Virus record (IMG/VR): IMGVR_UViG_3300028008_001363
Coordinates: 35,857 to 99,856 of that record
Strand: one strand, 5' to 3'
From: a virus
DNA length: 64,000 bases
Made by a program: the position numbers and the translations under genes. The notes beneath the pieces were generated by a model, which saw only the letters and a program-made list of their open reading frames with translations, did not search any database and had not been told where the DNA came from. This document shows, in pieces, positions 52,102 to 61,582 of the stretch. Numbering within the stretch: position 1 is the stretch's first letter; every line of letters starts with the position of its first letter.

Positions 52102-53493
52102 TTACTTATGTCCTATTAACATGTAACGATTGTACTCTTCTAGTGCTAATTCGCCCTCGTATAAGGTTTCAGATAGATTTAATTTTTCTTTAAATTCTTC
52201 TAAACTATTTACAGTACCTTCTGCGTGTTCATGTGCTTCATCATCATCAAAGTCATTGTTCTGCATTATTACTAGCATGCCATCTGGAATGCCATCCCAC
52301 CATTTATCAAAGTCTTCTATGTGTTCACAACTTGTATTGATTACACAAGTCGCTAGTTCTTCTGGTGACTCTTGTTCTATGGTCGTTGTTTTGAAATCAG
52401 TATTCGTTGAGTACTGGTAGTGAATTGCCTCGAAGTTATCAGAACTATACTTCAATAACTTAATATCTTTTACTATTGCTTTGAATCTACCATTGTCTAT
52501 TGTTTGTTCTTTGTTCAAAGTATCAGCAGGATTATCAGTAGTTGGGTCACTATCAAAACTTAGTATGTTTTGAACATCATTTCTTTCAAATAGTATCGCC
52601 GGTAATACTCCATACCAACCAGCACATACATAAATCATATTACCCAAGTCAATGTCTAGGCTATTAATTGTATCACTAACCCATAGTTTACTTCTTAGTT
52701 GTCCTCTACTAAATGCATCTGTCAAGGCTTGACCTTCAAATCTCTTTAACATTTTGCCCATGTTAGTTGGCAGAGTATACTTTTCTTCAGTCAATCTATG
52801 TGCTAACTTTGGTATATTAGTCTTATACAACGTTGCACTTTTTAATGTACGAATCCATTCATTGTCTGGGTCAATTGCCTGTATTATTTTAAACAGTAAG
52901 AACAAATCTGGTTCAGTCTTTGACGATATGATATTCTTTATCGCACTCAATATGTCTTCACTTTTATCATTTAAATTGATAATCAACCTGAACAATAGTT
53001 CGGTTTGTAACTGAACAAAATTTGAAGAATCACATACATTTTGTAGGGCATTTAATGCCTCGTCTTCACCTGTTATGGCAGTAATAACTCTAAACAATAC
53101 AGGAATGTTTAGTTCAGAAGATTTGCATACATTTTGTAGGGCATTTAATGCTTCATCTTCGCCTGTTATGGCGGTAACAACTCTAAACAATACAGGCACA
53201 TTTATTTCATACGAACTACACAGATTACGCAACGCATGTAATGCCTCATCGTCTTCTCTGATTGCATTGATTACTTTGAATAATACAAATATATTATCCT
53301 CTGGCTTACGTTCATAAACTAGGTTCTTTAATGCACTGATTGTCTCTCTGTGTTCTTTGCCTAAAAGATACGAAGACACCACGATTATACTACTGAGTTC
53401 TTCAGTATTCACTACACGCTCAAGGCTGTTTACAATAGGATGTTTATTTCCATATAGTATTGTAAGTCTATCTGCTATTTCATGCGGTTGCAT
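52102..53493 (-). CDS. Methyltransferase-like protein with N-terminal helical repeats
   Basis: The N-terminal half has helical repeats beginning at about 69, 100, 131, 165 and 198 (cores such as VLFRVVTAITGEDEALNALQ); the first three are spaced 31 residues. The C-terminal half resembles the two following paralogues, with a Rossmann-like IYVCAGWYGVLPA near 287-299 and FDSDP. The Gly-rich SAM loop of the sisters (GGGIG) is changed to AGWYG, so it may not bind SAM normally. The repeats look like protein-binding solenoids. Confidence 0.6.
   Translation of the reverse strand: MQPHEIADRLTILYGNKHPIVNSLERVVNTEELSSIIVVSSYLLGKEHRETISALKNLVYERKPEDNIFVLFKVINAIREDDEALHALRNLCSSYEINVPVLFRVVTAITGEDEALNALQNVCKSSELNIPVLFRVITAITGEDEALNALQNVCDSSNFVQLQTELLFRLIINLNDKSEDILSAIKNIISSKTEPDLFLLFKIIQAIDPDNEWIRTLKSATLYKTNIPKLAHRLTEEKYTLPTNMGKMLKRFEGQALTDAFSRGQLRSKLWVSDTINSLDIDLGNMIYVCAGWYGVLPAILFERNDVQNILSFDSDPTTDNPADTLNKEQTIDNGRFKAIVKDIKLLKYSSDNFEAIHYQYSTNTDFKTTTIEQESPEELATCVINTSCEHIEDFDKWWDGIPDGMLVIMQNNDFDDDEAHEHAEGTVNSLEEFKEKLNLSETLYEGELALEEYNRYMLIGHK
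53033..53316 (-). repeat. 93-base tandem repeat inside the repeat protein gene
   Basis: Two near-identical 93-base copies start at about 53038 and 53131, with a more diverged third from 53224. They encode the 31-residue helical repeats. The high identity of two copies suggests a recent duplication. Confidence 0.75.
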
Positions 53494-54281
53494 TATTTTG
53501 TTCCTATTTTCATAAAATATCTTCTACCGTTCACAGTTAGCATTCCATTATAAAGTTCTAAAGACATTGTATATGCTTTATTAAAAGTGTTCTGGTCTTT
53601 ATATAAATTTTTACTGAATCCTGCCTCACCTACAAGAACCATCTTTACTCCATTTGGTATCATACTATTATACCATTTATCTTCCATATTGTCAAGTTCA
53701 CTTAGATTGGTGTTTACAATAAATCTTGGTTTTTCTTCGAAGCCATCTGACTGTGTTCCGTCTGGCAAATCTAATTGAAATCTGTTTTCCTCATAGTTTA
53801 TATCAAACATATCTTGTCTACTTGCTTTAAATCTCCAGTTAGACAATACTTCCTCTTGCATTAATTGGTCTGCAAGAAACTGGCAAGACTCATCTATATC
53901 AAAACATCTCAAGTTTTCTATTCTTAAATTTGTATCAAGTAACATTGCTGGTAATAATCCTATTCCACCACCTAATACATATGCAGTACCCAAATATTCA
54001 CCACTATAAACACTAAGTATATTTTTAACTATCCAAGAGTATAATACTCCATCATATTTATTAATGTATGTAGCAATGTCTACACTCGGAAAACTATATG
54101 CCAGTCTCTGTAATTTTCTAACTATCCTATCTTCAGAAACATCTGACATTGTAGAGTGTGCAAGAAACTCCATGCAAGTTAAATAATTGGCTATTTGCTG
54201 GCTCTCATTGGGCATAGATAATCTAATTTCTAATGCTTGATGTGGTCCCCAATATTCATCCTGTTGGACAATCGAAGTCAT
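53493..54281 (-). CDS. Methyltransferase-like protein, paralogue 2
   Basis: A 262-residue protein with a Rossmann-like motif, YVLGGGIGLLPAMLLD (GGGIG at 104-108), then FDIDESC as the likely ribose-binding acidic end of strand 2, as in SAM-dependent methyltransferases. It is closely similar to the neighbouring 54281 protein (shared LGTAYVLGGGIG, NWRFKAS/SSTQDxFD). The target is unknown. The genes abut with one-base overlaps. Confidence 0.6.
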   Translation of the reverse strand: MTSIVQQDEYWGPHQALEIRLSMPNESQQIANYLTCMEFLAHSTMSDVSEDRIVRKLQRLAYSFPSVDIATYINKYDGVLYSWIVKNILSVYSGEYLGTAYVLGGGIGLLPAMLLDTNLRIENLRCFDIDESCQFLADQLMQEEVLSNWRFKASRQDMFDINYEENRFQLDLPDGTQSDGFEEKPRFIVNTNLSELDNMEDKWYNSMIPNGVKMVLVGEAGFSKNLYKDQNTFNKAYTMSLELYNGMLTVNGRRYFMKIGTK

Positions 54282-55228
54282 TACTTTATTCCTATCTTAA
54301 GAAAGTATTGTCTCCCCTCAATAGTTGTAACTCCAGTATATTGTACAAATGTCATTGGAAAAGTATCATTGAATGATTGTGAACTACTGAATGGTCTATG
54401 AATACCACTCTCACCTGCTTCACCAACAAGAACTACTTTTCTAGTATCTGGTAACATAGCATACCAATCTTCCTGTTTCTCTAACAAACTAACATTTGTA
54501 TTGATTACTAAACCAGGAACTTCTTTAAATGCGGTAGATAGTTGACCATCTGGTAACAATATCTCTAATGTGTTCTCTGCATAGTCAACATCAAAAAGGT
54601 CTTGAGTAGATGATTTGAAACGCCAGTTATCAAGCACTTCATCTTTCATCATTTCATCAGCAAGGAACTTACATGTTCCATTTATGTCTAAGTTTCTAAT
54701 GTTCTCAAAACGTAACGATGTATCTAAAAGCATTGCACCCATAATGCCTATACCACCACCTAATACATATGCAGTACCTAAGTATTTTTCACCATATACT
54801 CTTGTCATGCTTTCAATAATCCATGAATAAATTATTGCATGGTGTTTATTAACAAATGAACTTATATCTACGTTAGGATAACTATAGATTAAGTCTTTAA
54901 GTCTTTCAACAATCTTATCGTTATTATTATTTCTAGGTAAAGTTGTGTGAGCCAAGAACTCCATTGCTTGTCGATAGTTACCCAACTGCTGTGCAACATT
55001 TCTTTCAGAATACTTTTCTGCTAGTCTTGTGAAGTCGTACTCTTCTCCCATGAGAGGTCGAAATCTCTTTCTCGCAACAGTCTGTTCTTTTATCTCAGCA
55101 ACATATTCTACTGTTTCTTCTGGAGCATCAAAGACTTCATTTTCCATTGCTATGTAAATGTCATCGTTAGAAGTCACATTGTTTTTATTTCTTCTACGTC
55201 TCTTTTCTCGTATCGTTGATTTAGCCAT
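54281..55228 (-). CDS. Methyltransferase-like protein, paralogue 3
   Basis: I start it at ATG 55228 after GAGGAAG instead of the upstream in-frame codon at 55243. A basic N-terminus (STIREKRRRRNK) precedes the same core as paralogue 2, with GGGIG at 157-161 and LDINGTC. The length is 315 residues. It overlaps the glycosyltransferase-like repeat gene by 8 bases. Confidence 0.6.
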   Translation of the reverse strand: MAKSTIREKRRRRNKNNVTSNDDIYIAMENEVFDAPEETVEYVAEIKEQTVARKRFRPLMGEEYDFTRLAEKYSERNVAQQLGNYRQAMEFLAHTTLPRNNNNDKIVERLKDLIYSYPNVDISSFVNKHHAIIYSWIIESMTRVYGEKYLGTAYVLGGGIGIMGAMLLDTSLRFENIRNLDINGTCKFLADEMMKDEVLDNWRFKSSTQDLFDVDYAENTLEILLPDGQLSTAFKEVPGLVINTNVSLLEKQEDWYAMLPDTRKVVLVGEAGESGIHRPFSSSQSFNDTFPMTFVQYTGVTTIEGRQYFLKIGIK

Positions 55229-57986
55229 TAGTATCTTCCTCAAACTTTGCCTTTAACCATTCATAGTCATTAATTTTACTTAATGCATCATCATCACCGG
55301 CATGCGTTGTTCCATATTCTCTTCCTGCATTAGCACCCGCTATTGCATATTCTCCAAACTTTGCATCGTTATTAACAGTACACCATATTTCTAAACGCTC
55401 ATCAGTCTCACCTTGTTTAGACCTGTGAATGACACTTGATGATAGTTTAGTACACTCTCTGAAAGCAGACTTCCAGGTGTCATATGGATTAGTATTAAAT
55501 GCTGTGTAGTTTGCTTCTGATGGCATTGGCTTGAACTTGTCAGATATAGAAGTTGTAAAGTCAACACGCCATTCTTTAGCATCACGTAGCAATTGTGTTG
55601 GAAATAGTTTTAGTCCACCAAAACCATAAACTAATCCGTTAATTGGATTCCTAGATTTCCAAACATGAACTGTATCTTCATCCCATACTGTTGGAAAATA
55701 ATCAAACTTAAAGTCATCAAGTAAAATAGCATCAGCATCAATCACATAAAACATTTTTGTATCTGCTATCTCTGATGCTCTTTGGTGTGCATTAAAGATA
55801 CCTTTCACACCATGAACTCTTTTAGCATGTGGGACTTTCTCTAACAACTTGGCAAAGTTTGCATCTGCTTCTGGTTCCTGATAACTTAACATAACAACAT
55901 CGTAAGGAATATCCTGTGCTTTAATCAATTCAGATTTAACAGGCTTCTTATTCTTAAATGTCATCTTTCTTATCTTATCACTGTTTGGTTTAAGATGAAG
56001 TAATGCTTGTGCTGGAATCAATTTCAGTCCACCATATTGGTGAACAAATCCAGTTGATGGGTTTACTTTCGGCCACACATGAAAATGAGATGCATGGTGT
56101 CTATCAACATAAAGTGTTCGGTCAAAGTCAGTTAGAATATCAACATCATTATCAATTGCCCAGAAATATCCAGTATCAGTTTTCTTTGCGGCTTGAATGT
56201 AAGTTTCTTCTAAAGGTCCAGTTAGTATCGTAACTGTTTCATCATCTTTGTATTTTTCTGTATTAGAGGCATACATCCCCTCATCAAAATAAAACACTGG
56301 GTGACTAGATACCCTTGATGCAACTTCTTCAACTCTAATAATATTCTTAAATCTATCAAAAGAAAAGTCTTCTTTAGATGGTTTAAAACTAGAAAGATGT
56401 GGACGATGAACTAGATATACACCAGCACCTGCTTCGCCCTCAGACTTGAATGCGAATACATTTTCTATTGAGAATATATCTGGATAGAAATCGAATGTGA
56501 ATGTATCTAATAGTTCTACAACAGTATCAACTACCCAATAGAATACTTCTTTCTTTGCTCGTTGATAAGCACTGTATGGGTCACGAGTATCATATCTTTT
56601 GATAGACATTTTATCTGGAATACGTGACGCAATCTCTTCATGGAATATGATATTCTTTGGATGATAATCTATATTACTGTACGCAACACCACCATAACCT
56701 AATTCTGTTTCGCCATCTCGTTTACTAAACTGCCATAAATGTGTAGGTCCAGTTTCATATAAATCTGGATAGAAGTTACTACTGATTGATGCTGTTTCTT
56801 CTAAGTCTGGGTTAATCATCCAGAAACTATAACCAGTTGCTTGTGGTATCGCTTCATCAATAGTTCTTGCTTTAATTACTTGTATCTCATCTATAGTACC
56901 AACAGTCTCCATAATATCTTTCTGTTTATCGACATTAGGATTTACAGTAGGTATAAGACGTACACCATTTCGTACTTCTTTACCATTAGCAAGTCTCACA
57001 TTGAAGTTATGAATAAACTCTCTATCATAACTCATTGGATAATATTCTGGTTTAAAGTTCTTTACATCTTCGTGTACAAGCCAATACATGTCACTGTCTG
57101 TCTTGTGGTCAAATGAATGTAAGTCCTTTGTTCTTATGACTTCGAATTCTATATCAGAACAAATAGATTCTTTTTCGTATATCGCATCTCTTCGAAAATT
57201 AAATATATCATATGCTTTTTCATCAAACAACTTTCCATCTTTTGGAAATAAACCAACGCCATGATACTCACGTGCGTTTTTAGTAATTGGGTTTACTTTT
57301 TGCCAGACTATTATTTTTTGTTTATCTTTTGCAAGACCAAAACCATTTGAGTAATCGAACTCAAAAGAATCATTAACTCTTGTGCCGGGCATAATTAGAT
57401 AATAGAAATCTGTTCTTGCTTCTTTTCTACACTGTTTATGTACTTGTGTGCTAGACTCACCCTCAACTACATGAATGGTATGTTTATCTTCGAGTCTTTT
57501 TAATTCTTCATAACCACAACCTTTGTCCCAAAAGAATATATCATACGCTTCTGTTGTTGGCTTGTATTTTACTTTTTTAGTCTCATGTAATTTGTGTTCA
57601 CCAGTCATGTAATAAGCATCAGTTATAAAACCTGGGTCTTTTACTTTTACATCATTTGTATTGAATAACTTTATGCCCACTAGACTTCGGAATACATTTC
57701 GTTCTTCACAATTCCACATGTGGGTTATCTTATCATTAGACGAGTCTGTTTCATATCCAAAGTCAAAATCAGAATCAACTTTGACTTCTGGGTCAATTAT
57801 CCAGAAATGTTTTGTATTTGATATAGACGCAATTTTAGATACGGCTGCCTCGACTTTAGGGTCCGACCAATCTTCAAGGTTAATCTTGACCATACGAAAA
57901 TTAGGGTATACTTCTCGTATTTCATCAAACCTTTCGTTTGTCTCTTTATCAGTCTTGTATGTTAGATAAAATCCATCGTATGCCAT
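55221..57986 (-). CDS. Giant repeat protein with seven glycosyltransferase-like modules
   Basis: The 921-residue protein contains about seven modules of roughly 120 residues. Each has a strand-turn like FYVIDADAILLDDFKFDY (749-753 IDADA in the last), then HVWK, then NPxxGxxYGFGGLKLFPT. The IDADA-type acidic turn looks like the DxD of GT-A glycosyltransferases, but only the last modules keep it well. It may glycosylate, or serve as a sugar-binding scaffold. A promoter lies upstream. Confidence 0.55.
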   Translation of the reverse strand: MAYDGFYLTYKTDKETNERFDEIREVYPNFRMVKINLEDWSDPKVEAAVSKIASISNTKHFWIIDPEVKVDSDFDFGYETDSSNDKITHMWNCEERNVFRSLVGIKLFNTNDVKVKDPGFITDAYYMTGEHKLHETKKVKYKPTTEAYDIFFWDKGCGYEELKRLEDKHTIHVVEGESSTQVHKQCRKEARTDFYYLIMPGTRVNDSFEFDYSNGFGLAKDKQKIIVWQKVNPITKNAREYHGVGLFPKDGKLFDEKAYDIFNFRRDAIYEKESICSDIEFEVIRTKDLHSFDHKTDSDMYWLVHEDVKNFKPEYYPMSYDREFIHNFNVRLANGKEVRNGVRLIPTVNPNVDKQKDIMETVGTIDEIQVIKARTIDEAIPQATGYSFWMINPDLEETASISSNFYPDLYETGPTHLWQFSKRDGETELGYGGVAYSNIDYHPKNIIFHEEIASRIPDKMSIKRYDTRDPYSAYQRAKKEVFYWVVDTVVELLDTFTFDFYPDIFSIENVFAFKSEGEAGAGVYLVHRPHLSSFKPSKEDFSFDRFKNIIRVEEVASRVSSHPVFYFDEGMYASNTEKYKDDETVTILTGPLEETYIQAAKKTDTGYFWAIDNDVDILTDFDRTLYVDRHHASHFHVWPKVNPSTGFVHQYGGLKLIPAQALLHLKPNSDKIRKMTFKNKKPVKSELIKAQDIPYDVVMLSYQEPEADANFAKLLEKVPHAKRVHGVKGIFNAHQRASEIADTKMFYVIDADAILLDDFKFDYFPTVWDEDTVHVWKSRNPINGLVYGFGGLKLFPTQLLRDAKEWRVDFTTSISDKFKPMPSEANYTAFNTNPYDTWKSAFRECTKLSSSVIHRSKQGETDERLEIWCTVNNDAKFGEYAIAGANAGREYGTTHAGDDDALSKINDYEWLKAKFEEDTNG

Positions 57987-58025
57987 CGATATGTCAGTCC
58001 AAATTTAGTTGTTGTCTATCCTCTT

Positions 58026-58054
58026 ATTATAACAGATTTTTAGTCAGATGTAAA
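58026..58054 (-). promoter_or_regulatory. Sigma-70-like promoter (minus strand)
   Basis: Read on the minus strand: TTTACA (58054-58049), 17 bases, then TATAAT (58031-58026). It lies at the end of the carbamoyltransferase gene and would drive the 921-residue gene and those after it. Confidence 0.6.
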
Positions 58055-59596
58055 GACTTTTACGTTATAATGTTTAGAAAATTCAATAGCGTCATGCTCA
58101 TCATTTACTATTGGTTTCCCTTTTATATTTAGTGAGGTGTTAACTAACATTGGACAGCCAGTTTCTTCTTTGAATCTGGACAGTAGGATATATAAATCTG
58201 GATGTTGTAACTGGTTCACTGTCTGTACTCTACTAGTACCGTCTATGTGAACAATAGCAGGAAAATCTTTTGGATGCTTACATTTCGCAACGAACTGCAT
58301 GTAGGGTGATTGTGTGACGTTCTCTGGCATCTCAAAGTAATCATGTACGTCTTCTTCTAAAATCATTGGTGCAAATGGTCTAAACTTCTGTCTGCGTTTA
58401 ATCTCATTCATCTTATCTTTAATTGATGGACCTCTTGGGTCTGCTGTAAGTGTGCGATTGCCTAATGCTCTAGGACCAAACTCTGCACGTCCGTTAGCAA
58501 TGCCAATAATCTCTCCATCAAGTAATGCTTTCAATGATTTCTCTACAGGATAGTCGCCCTCTATATTATGACCAAGATATGGTGATTGCCAATTTAGATT
58601 CCAACTAGTACTGTTATACTTCTGTGCAACACCTATAGAACTTCCTGCATCACCAGGATTAGGCATAATCCAAATATCTTTGAAACCATACTTACTTGTT
58701 ATCATGCTATTCGCTGTGCAATTCAAAGCACAACCGCCCATCATTACTAAGTTTTCAGTAAATGAAACTCTTTCCTTTGCTAACTTTATTACCCTGTCTA
58801 ACATGACTTCATATATTTCTTGGGTTGCGGCTGCCAAATCAAACATATCTTGCTCTGTATGTAACTCTGGTAAAAGCCAATTACATCCTCTATGTAAGTT
58901 TTTCTTAAATGTATGTAATTTATTCGAGTGCGTTTGTATGCCCAACTCTTTCATTATTGCATTCTTTAGAGTTATGCCATTGTATTTTCTATCAGCATCA
59001 CCATAGGCAGCCATTCCCATAAGAATATACTCATCTTCTTGTGCTTTAAGTCCTAGTCTCTGTGTCATTGCACTATAGAATAGTCCAAAACTATGTGGAT
59101 ATCCTTGAGAATAAACCCTAGACAATTTACCACCAGAACCCTGCCATATTGTCAGAGTTTCCCATTCACCAATGCTATCAATTACCACAACAGCGGCATT
59201 TACATAGCCACTTGTATAATATCCACTTGCGGCATGGGTATAATGATGGTCTTGGTATTCAATTGGTATGCCTTTTAATTCTGGAAACTGTTTTAGATAC
59301 TTTGCTGGCAGTTCATTCATATCAAATGCAGTAGAATATTGACCAGCATATAACTGTCTTACTTTCTTTAAGTATGGATTTTCATACCAAGCAATGACAT
59401 CCGGTTTACCATACCGAAGTGCTTCTTGGAGAAGTTCGCTATTGAGTAATGGGTCGTTCTTAATTTTAGAGTATCGTTCAGAGTGAGAGGCAAATAGAAT
59501 TTCGTCTCCCTTTATAATGCTCACTGAAGCATCATGGTTTAAAGCACCACCGACACCAAGAACTGTCTTATGATTATTTGTATATGAACGGGTCAC
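58040..59596 (-). CDS. Carbamoyltransferase (NodU/CmcH family)
   Basis: Transfers carbamoyl from carbamoyl phosphate to a sugar, antibiotic or nucleoside. It has the two-part layout of the family: an N-terminal Kae1-like domain starting LGVGGALNHDAS with QDHHYTHAASGYY and CALNC, then a C-terminal YrdC-like part with AEFGPRALGNRT and KRRQKFRPFAP. The 518-residue length is typical. GTG 59596 is the likely start, overlapping the small gene upstream. It may modify phage or host glycans. Confidence 0.92.
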   Translation of the reverse strand: MTRSYTNNHKTVLGVGGALNHDASVSIIKGDEILFASHSERYSKIKNDPLLNSELLQEALRYGKPDVIAWYENPYLKKVRQLYAGQYSTAFDMNELPAKYLKQFPELKGIPIEYQDHHYTHAASGYYTSGYVNAAVVVIDSIGEWETLTIWQGSGGKLSRVYSQGYPHSFGLFYSAMTQRLGLKAQEDEYILMGMAAYGDADRKYNGITLKNAIMKELGIQTHSNKLHTFKKNLHRGCNWLLPELHTEQDMFDLAAATQEIYEVMLDRVIKLAKERVSFTENLVMMGGCALNCTANSMITSKYGFKDIWIMPNPGDAGSSIGVAQKYNSTSWNLNWQSPYLGHNIEGDYPVEKSLKALLDGEIIGIANGRAEFGPRALGNRTLTADPRGPSIKDKMNEIKRRQKFRPFAPMILEEDVHDYFEMPENVTQSPYMQFVAKCKHPKDFPAIVHIDGTSRVQTVNQLQHPDLYILLSRFKEETGCPMLVNTSLNIKGKPIVNDEHDAIEFSKHYNVKVFTSD

Positions 59597-59777
59597 GTTT
59601 CTTCAGTTCTGCTAGTCTAATTTTTACTGCTTTTCTGTGTTGATACCATGCCCATGGATATGTTACAATTGACCAAATCTTTTTTAATATATTTTTCATA
59701 ATTTTATTTATCTTTCGTTTTAGTCGGAACTTCTTACTGCCATCTAACGGTCCAGGTCCAGGTGTGTAATGATTCAC
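59574..59777 (-). CDS. Small basic protein linked to carbamoyltransferase
   Basis: A 67-residue basic protein with a Trp/aromatic segment (KIWSVVTYPW-like: IWSIVTYPWAWYQHRKAV) that may lie on a membrane, and the ending LKKRDPFIYK. From memory, a similar ending occurs in small proteins next to carbamoyltransferases in marine phages. It overlaps the carbamoyltransferase start by 23 bases. The function is unknown. Confidence 0.6.
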   Translation of the reverse strand: MNHYTPGPGPLDGSKKFRLKRKINKIMKNILKKIWSIVTYPWAWYQHRKAVKIRLAELKKRDPFIYK

Positions 59778-60509
59778 TTATCCTTTACCCGCACGTGTGT
59801 TTTCAATATCAGCAAATATAATCTCTGCCCAGTCACTGTGTGCTTGTTCGTCTGGATGCATATATCTTTCATCACCTTCTACTGGAAAGAACATTTTCTT
59901 TTCATACATATAGGTAAAGAAAGTCTGGTCTTCATATATACGAGTCATATCTAATTGAGCGAACACATCCTTCATGTCTGCTTGTTCACATAACTCTGTG
60001 AAGTGTGTCGGTTCAAGTAGATTTGGTGTTAGGTTAAGACTATTAAATATAACGTACTCTAGTCCATTATTCACACAAAAATTCTGTAATGTTAATACTT
60101 GAATAAGATAATTGTGAAAATCATAGACTGGTGACCAGAAATGTTTCATATACAATTGATTGAATTTATCTAAGTCTGTATTTGTTTCTTCATTCAATCT
60201 AATATTGCCGTGGTATTCGTGTGATGGTATATTATGAATTAATACATTTTGACTTTCAATGAAGTGTTCTCTGCGATTTGGTGCAGTAAGTCCGATTGCT
60301 ACAAATGGTTTCTTCCCATTTGCAATCAACTCTGAAACATTTGTGATTGTTTGTCTAACAATGTATTGATTACTAATTCCACGTTCTGCGTCAGTTTGAA
60401 CATCTTCCTTATTAATGCCTAACTTCTCTGCAAGTTTAAAAGGCCATGCTGTATCTTTAAGTGCTAGACCTGTGCCGTACGTAAAACTACATCCATTTGC
60501 GTATAACAT
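59778..60509 (-). CDS. SGNH-like hydrolase
   Basis: I start it at ATG 60509 after GAAGGA; codons upstream fall in iscA. The 243-residue protein begins MLYANGCSFTYG, where GCSFT is a variant of the GDSF nucleophile block, and ends with MHPDEQAHSDWA, where DEQAH fits the Asp/His of the triad. It is a third SGNH-type gene besides the tandem pair at 16874-18299. It may deacylate sugars together with the carbamoyltransferase. Confidence 0.6.
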   Translation of the reverse strand: MLYANGCSFTYGTGLALKDTAWPFKLAEKLGINKEDVQTDAERGISNQYIVRQTITNVSELIANGKKPFVAIGLTAPNRREHFIESQNVLIHNIPSHEYHGNIRLNEETNTDLDKFNQLYMKHFWSPVYDFHNYLIQVLTLQNFCVNNGLEYVIFNSLNLTPNLLEPTHFTELCEQADMKDVFAQLDMTRIYEDQTFFTYMYEKKMFFPVEGDERYMHPDEQAHSDWAEIIFADIENTRAGKG

Positions 60510-60511
60510 TT

Positions 60512-60841
60512 TTAGTCCTTCTTCATAGTGAATGATTCGCCACATCCACAAGTATCACCTGCTAGTGGGTTTTCAAACTGAAAGCCACCATTGATGCCTT
60601 CTTGTTTGTAATCTAATTGAGTACCATCAATCATTATTAATGATTTGGTGTCTACGATAATAGTAACACCTTTGTCTTCAAATACATTATCACCTTCGTC
60701 TATTTGGTCAGCGAATTCAATGCCATATGCGAAGCCTGAACAACCTGTTGTTGTAACCTTTACTCTAATTCCTATGCCTTTACCTCTATTTTCTAAGAAG
60801 TTGTTTACTCTGTTGGCACCCTCTTCGGTTATTGTTAACAT
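60512..60841 (-). CDS. iscA: A-type Fe-S carrier (IscA/ErpA/SufA)
   Basis: Delivers Fe-S clusters to client proteins. The three conserved Cys are present: Cys34 in TGCSGF, Cys98 and Cys100 in CGCGESF. The 109-residue length is normal. It is downstream of IscU and a DUF6614-like gene and has a good ribosome binding site. Likely clients include the many radical SAM proteins of the phage. Confidence 0.92.
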   Translation of the reverse strand: MLTITEEGANRVNNFLENRGKGIGIRVKVTTTGCSGFAYGIEFADQIDEGDNVFEDKGVTIIVDTKSLIMIDGTQLDYKQEGINGGFQFENPLAGDTCGCGESFTMKKD

Positions 60842-60852
60842 CTTATATTCCT

Positions 60853-61176
60853 TTATACTTCATCTGGATAATCTCTATACAGAAAATGTTGAATTGTTTC
60901 TACGTCTACCATGCTATTAAAACTAACATGTTTTGTTTCGATATCGTCATCATTACGAATTACATGTGTCATCGCATCATCTAATTCTTGCATTGTATGA
61001 AATTCCATATCAATGCGAAACTCTGGTAAGTCCATACTGCGAAAGCCAAGTTTCATTCGTGTAATACGATAATCATGCATTGTTGGAAGTGAGTCCAGAA
61101 ATGTTCTCATATTTGTAACGAACTCTACCGGATTTGTGCCTTCTTTTACGTCAGCATATATTGTATAAATGTTCAT
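60853..61176 (-). CDS. DUF6614-like small protein
   Basis: A 107-residue protein with the pattern YRITRMKLGFRSMDLPEFRIDMEF...LDDAMTHV...LYRDYPDE, which I recall as the DUF6614 family of marine bacteria. Its function is unknown. Its position between IscU and IscA suggests a role in Fe-S assembly, but that is inference from context. Confidence 0.6.
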   Translation of the reverse strand: MNIYTIYADVKEGTNPVEFVTNMRTFLDSLPTMHDYRITRMKLGFRSMDLPEFRIDMEFHTMQELDDAMTHVIRNDDDIETKHVSFNSMVDVETIQHFLYRDYPDEV

Positions 61177-61179
61177 TAA

Positions 61180-61557
61180 TTAATCTTGTTTCTTTTGATA
61201 GTCAGCGATTGCCGATTTGATTGCATCTTCGGCTAGAACTGAGCAGTGAATTTTAACAGGCGGTAATGCCAATTCTTCTACAATATCCATATTCTGTATG
61301 GCTTCTGCTTCTTCTAATGTCATTCCTTTTACCCATTCTGTGAGTAAACTACTACTTGCAATTGCCGAACCACAACCATATGTTTTAAACTTTGCATCTG
61401 TAATTATACCTTCTTCAATCATAATTTGAAGTTTCATTACGTCTCCACATGCTGGTGCTCCTACCATACCTGTTCCAACTTTGGGGTCGTTCATATCCAT
61501 TTTACCTACATTTCGTGGGTTTTCATAATGGTCTAACACTTTGTCTGAATAAGCCAT
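61180..61557 (-). CDS. iscU: Fe-S cluster scaffold IscU
   Basis: Scaffold for [2Fe-2S] assembly. The ligands Cys37, Asp39, Cys62 and Cys105 and the HscA-recognition LPPVK (98-102) are all present. It is 125 residues, near the E. coli size of 128. No IscS or HscA/B is in the window, so the sulfur donor and chaperones would come from the host. It has its own promoter on the minus strand. Confidence 0.95.
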   Translation of the reverse strand: MAYSDKVLDHYENPRNVGKMDMNDPKVGTGMVGAPACGDVMKLQIMIEEGIITDAKFKTYGCGSAIASSSLLTEWVKGMTLEEAEAIQNMDIVEELALPPVKIHCSVLAEDAIKSAIADYQKKQD

Positions 61558-61582
61558 TTCCTTTCCTGTAATTTATTAATTA

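Noticed and set aside
53033-53316. CRISPR-like spaced repeats
   Set aside because: The repeats are contiguous 93-base units in frame with a protein repeat, without unique spacers.
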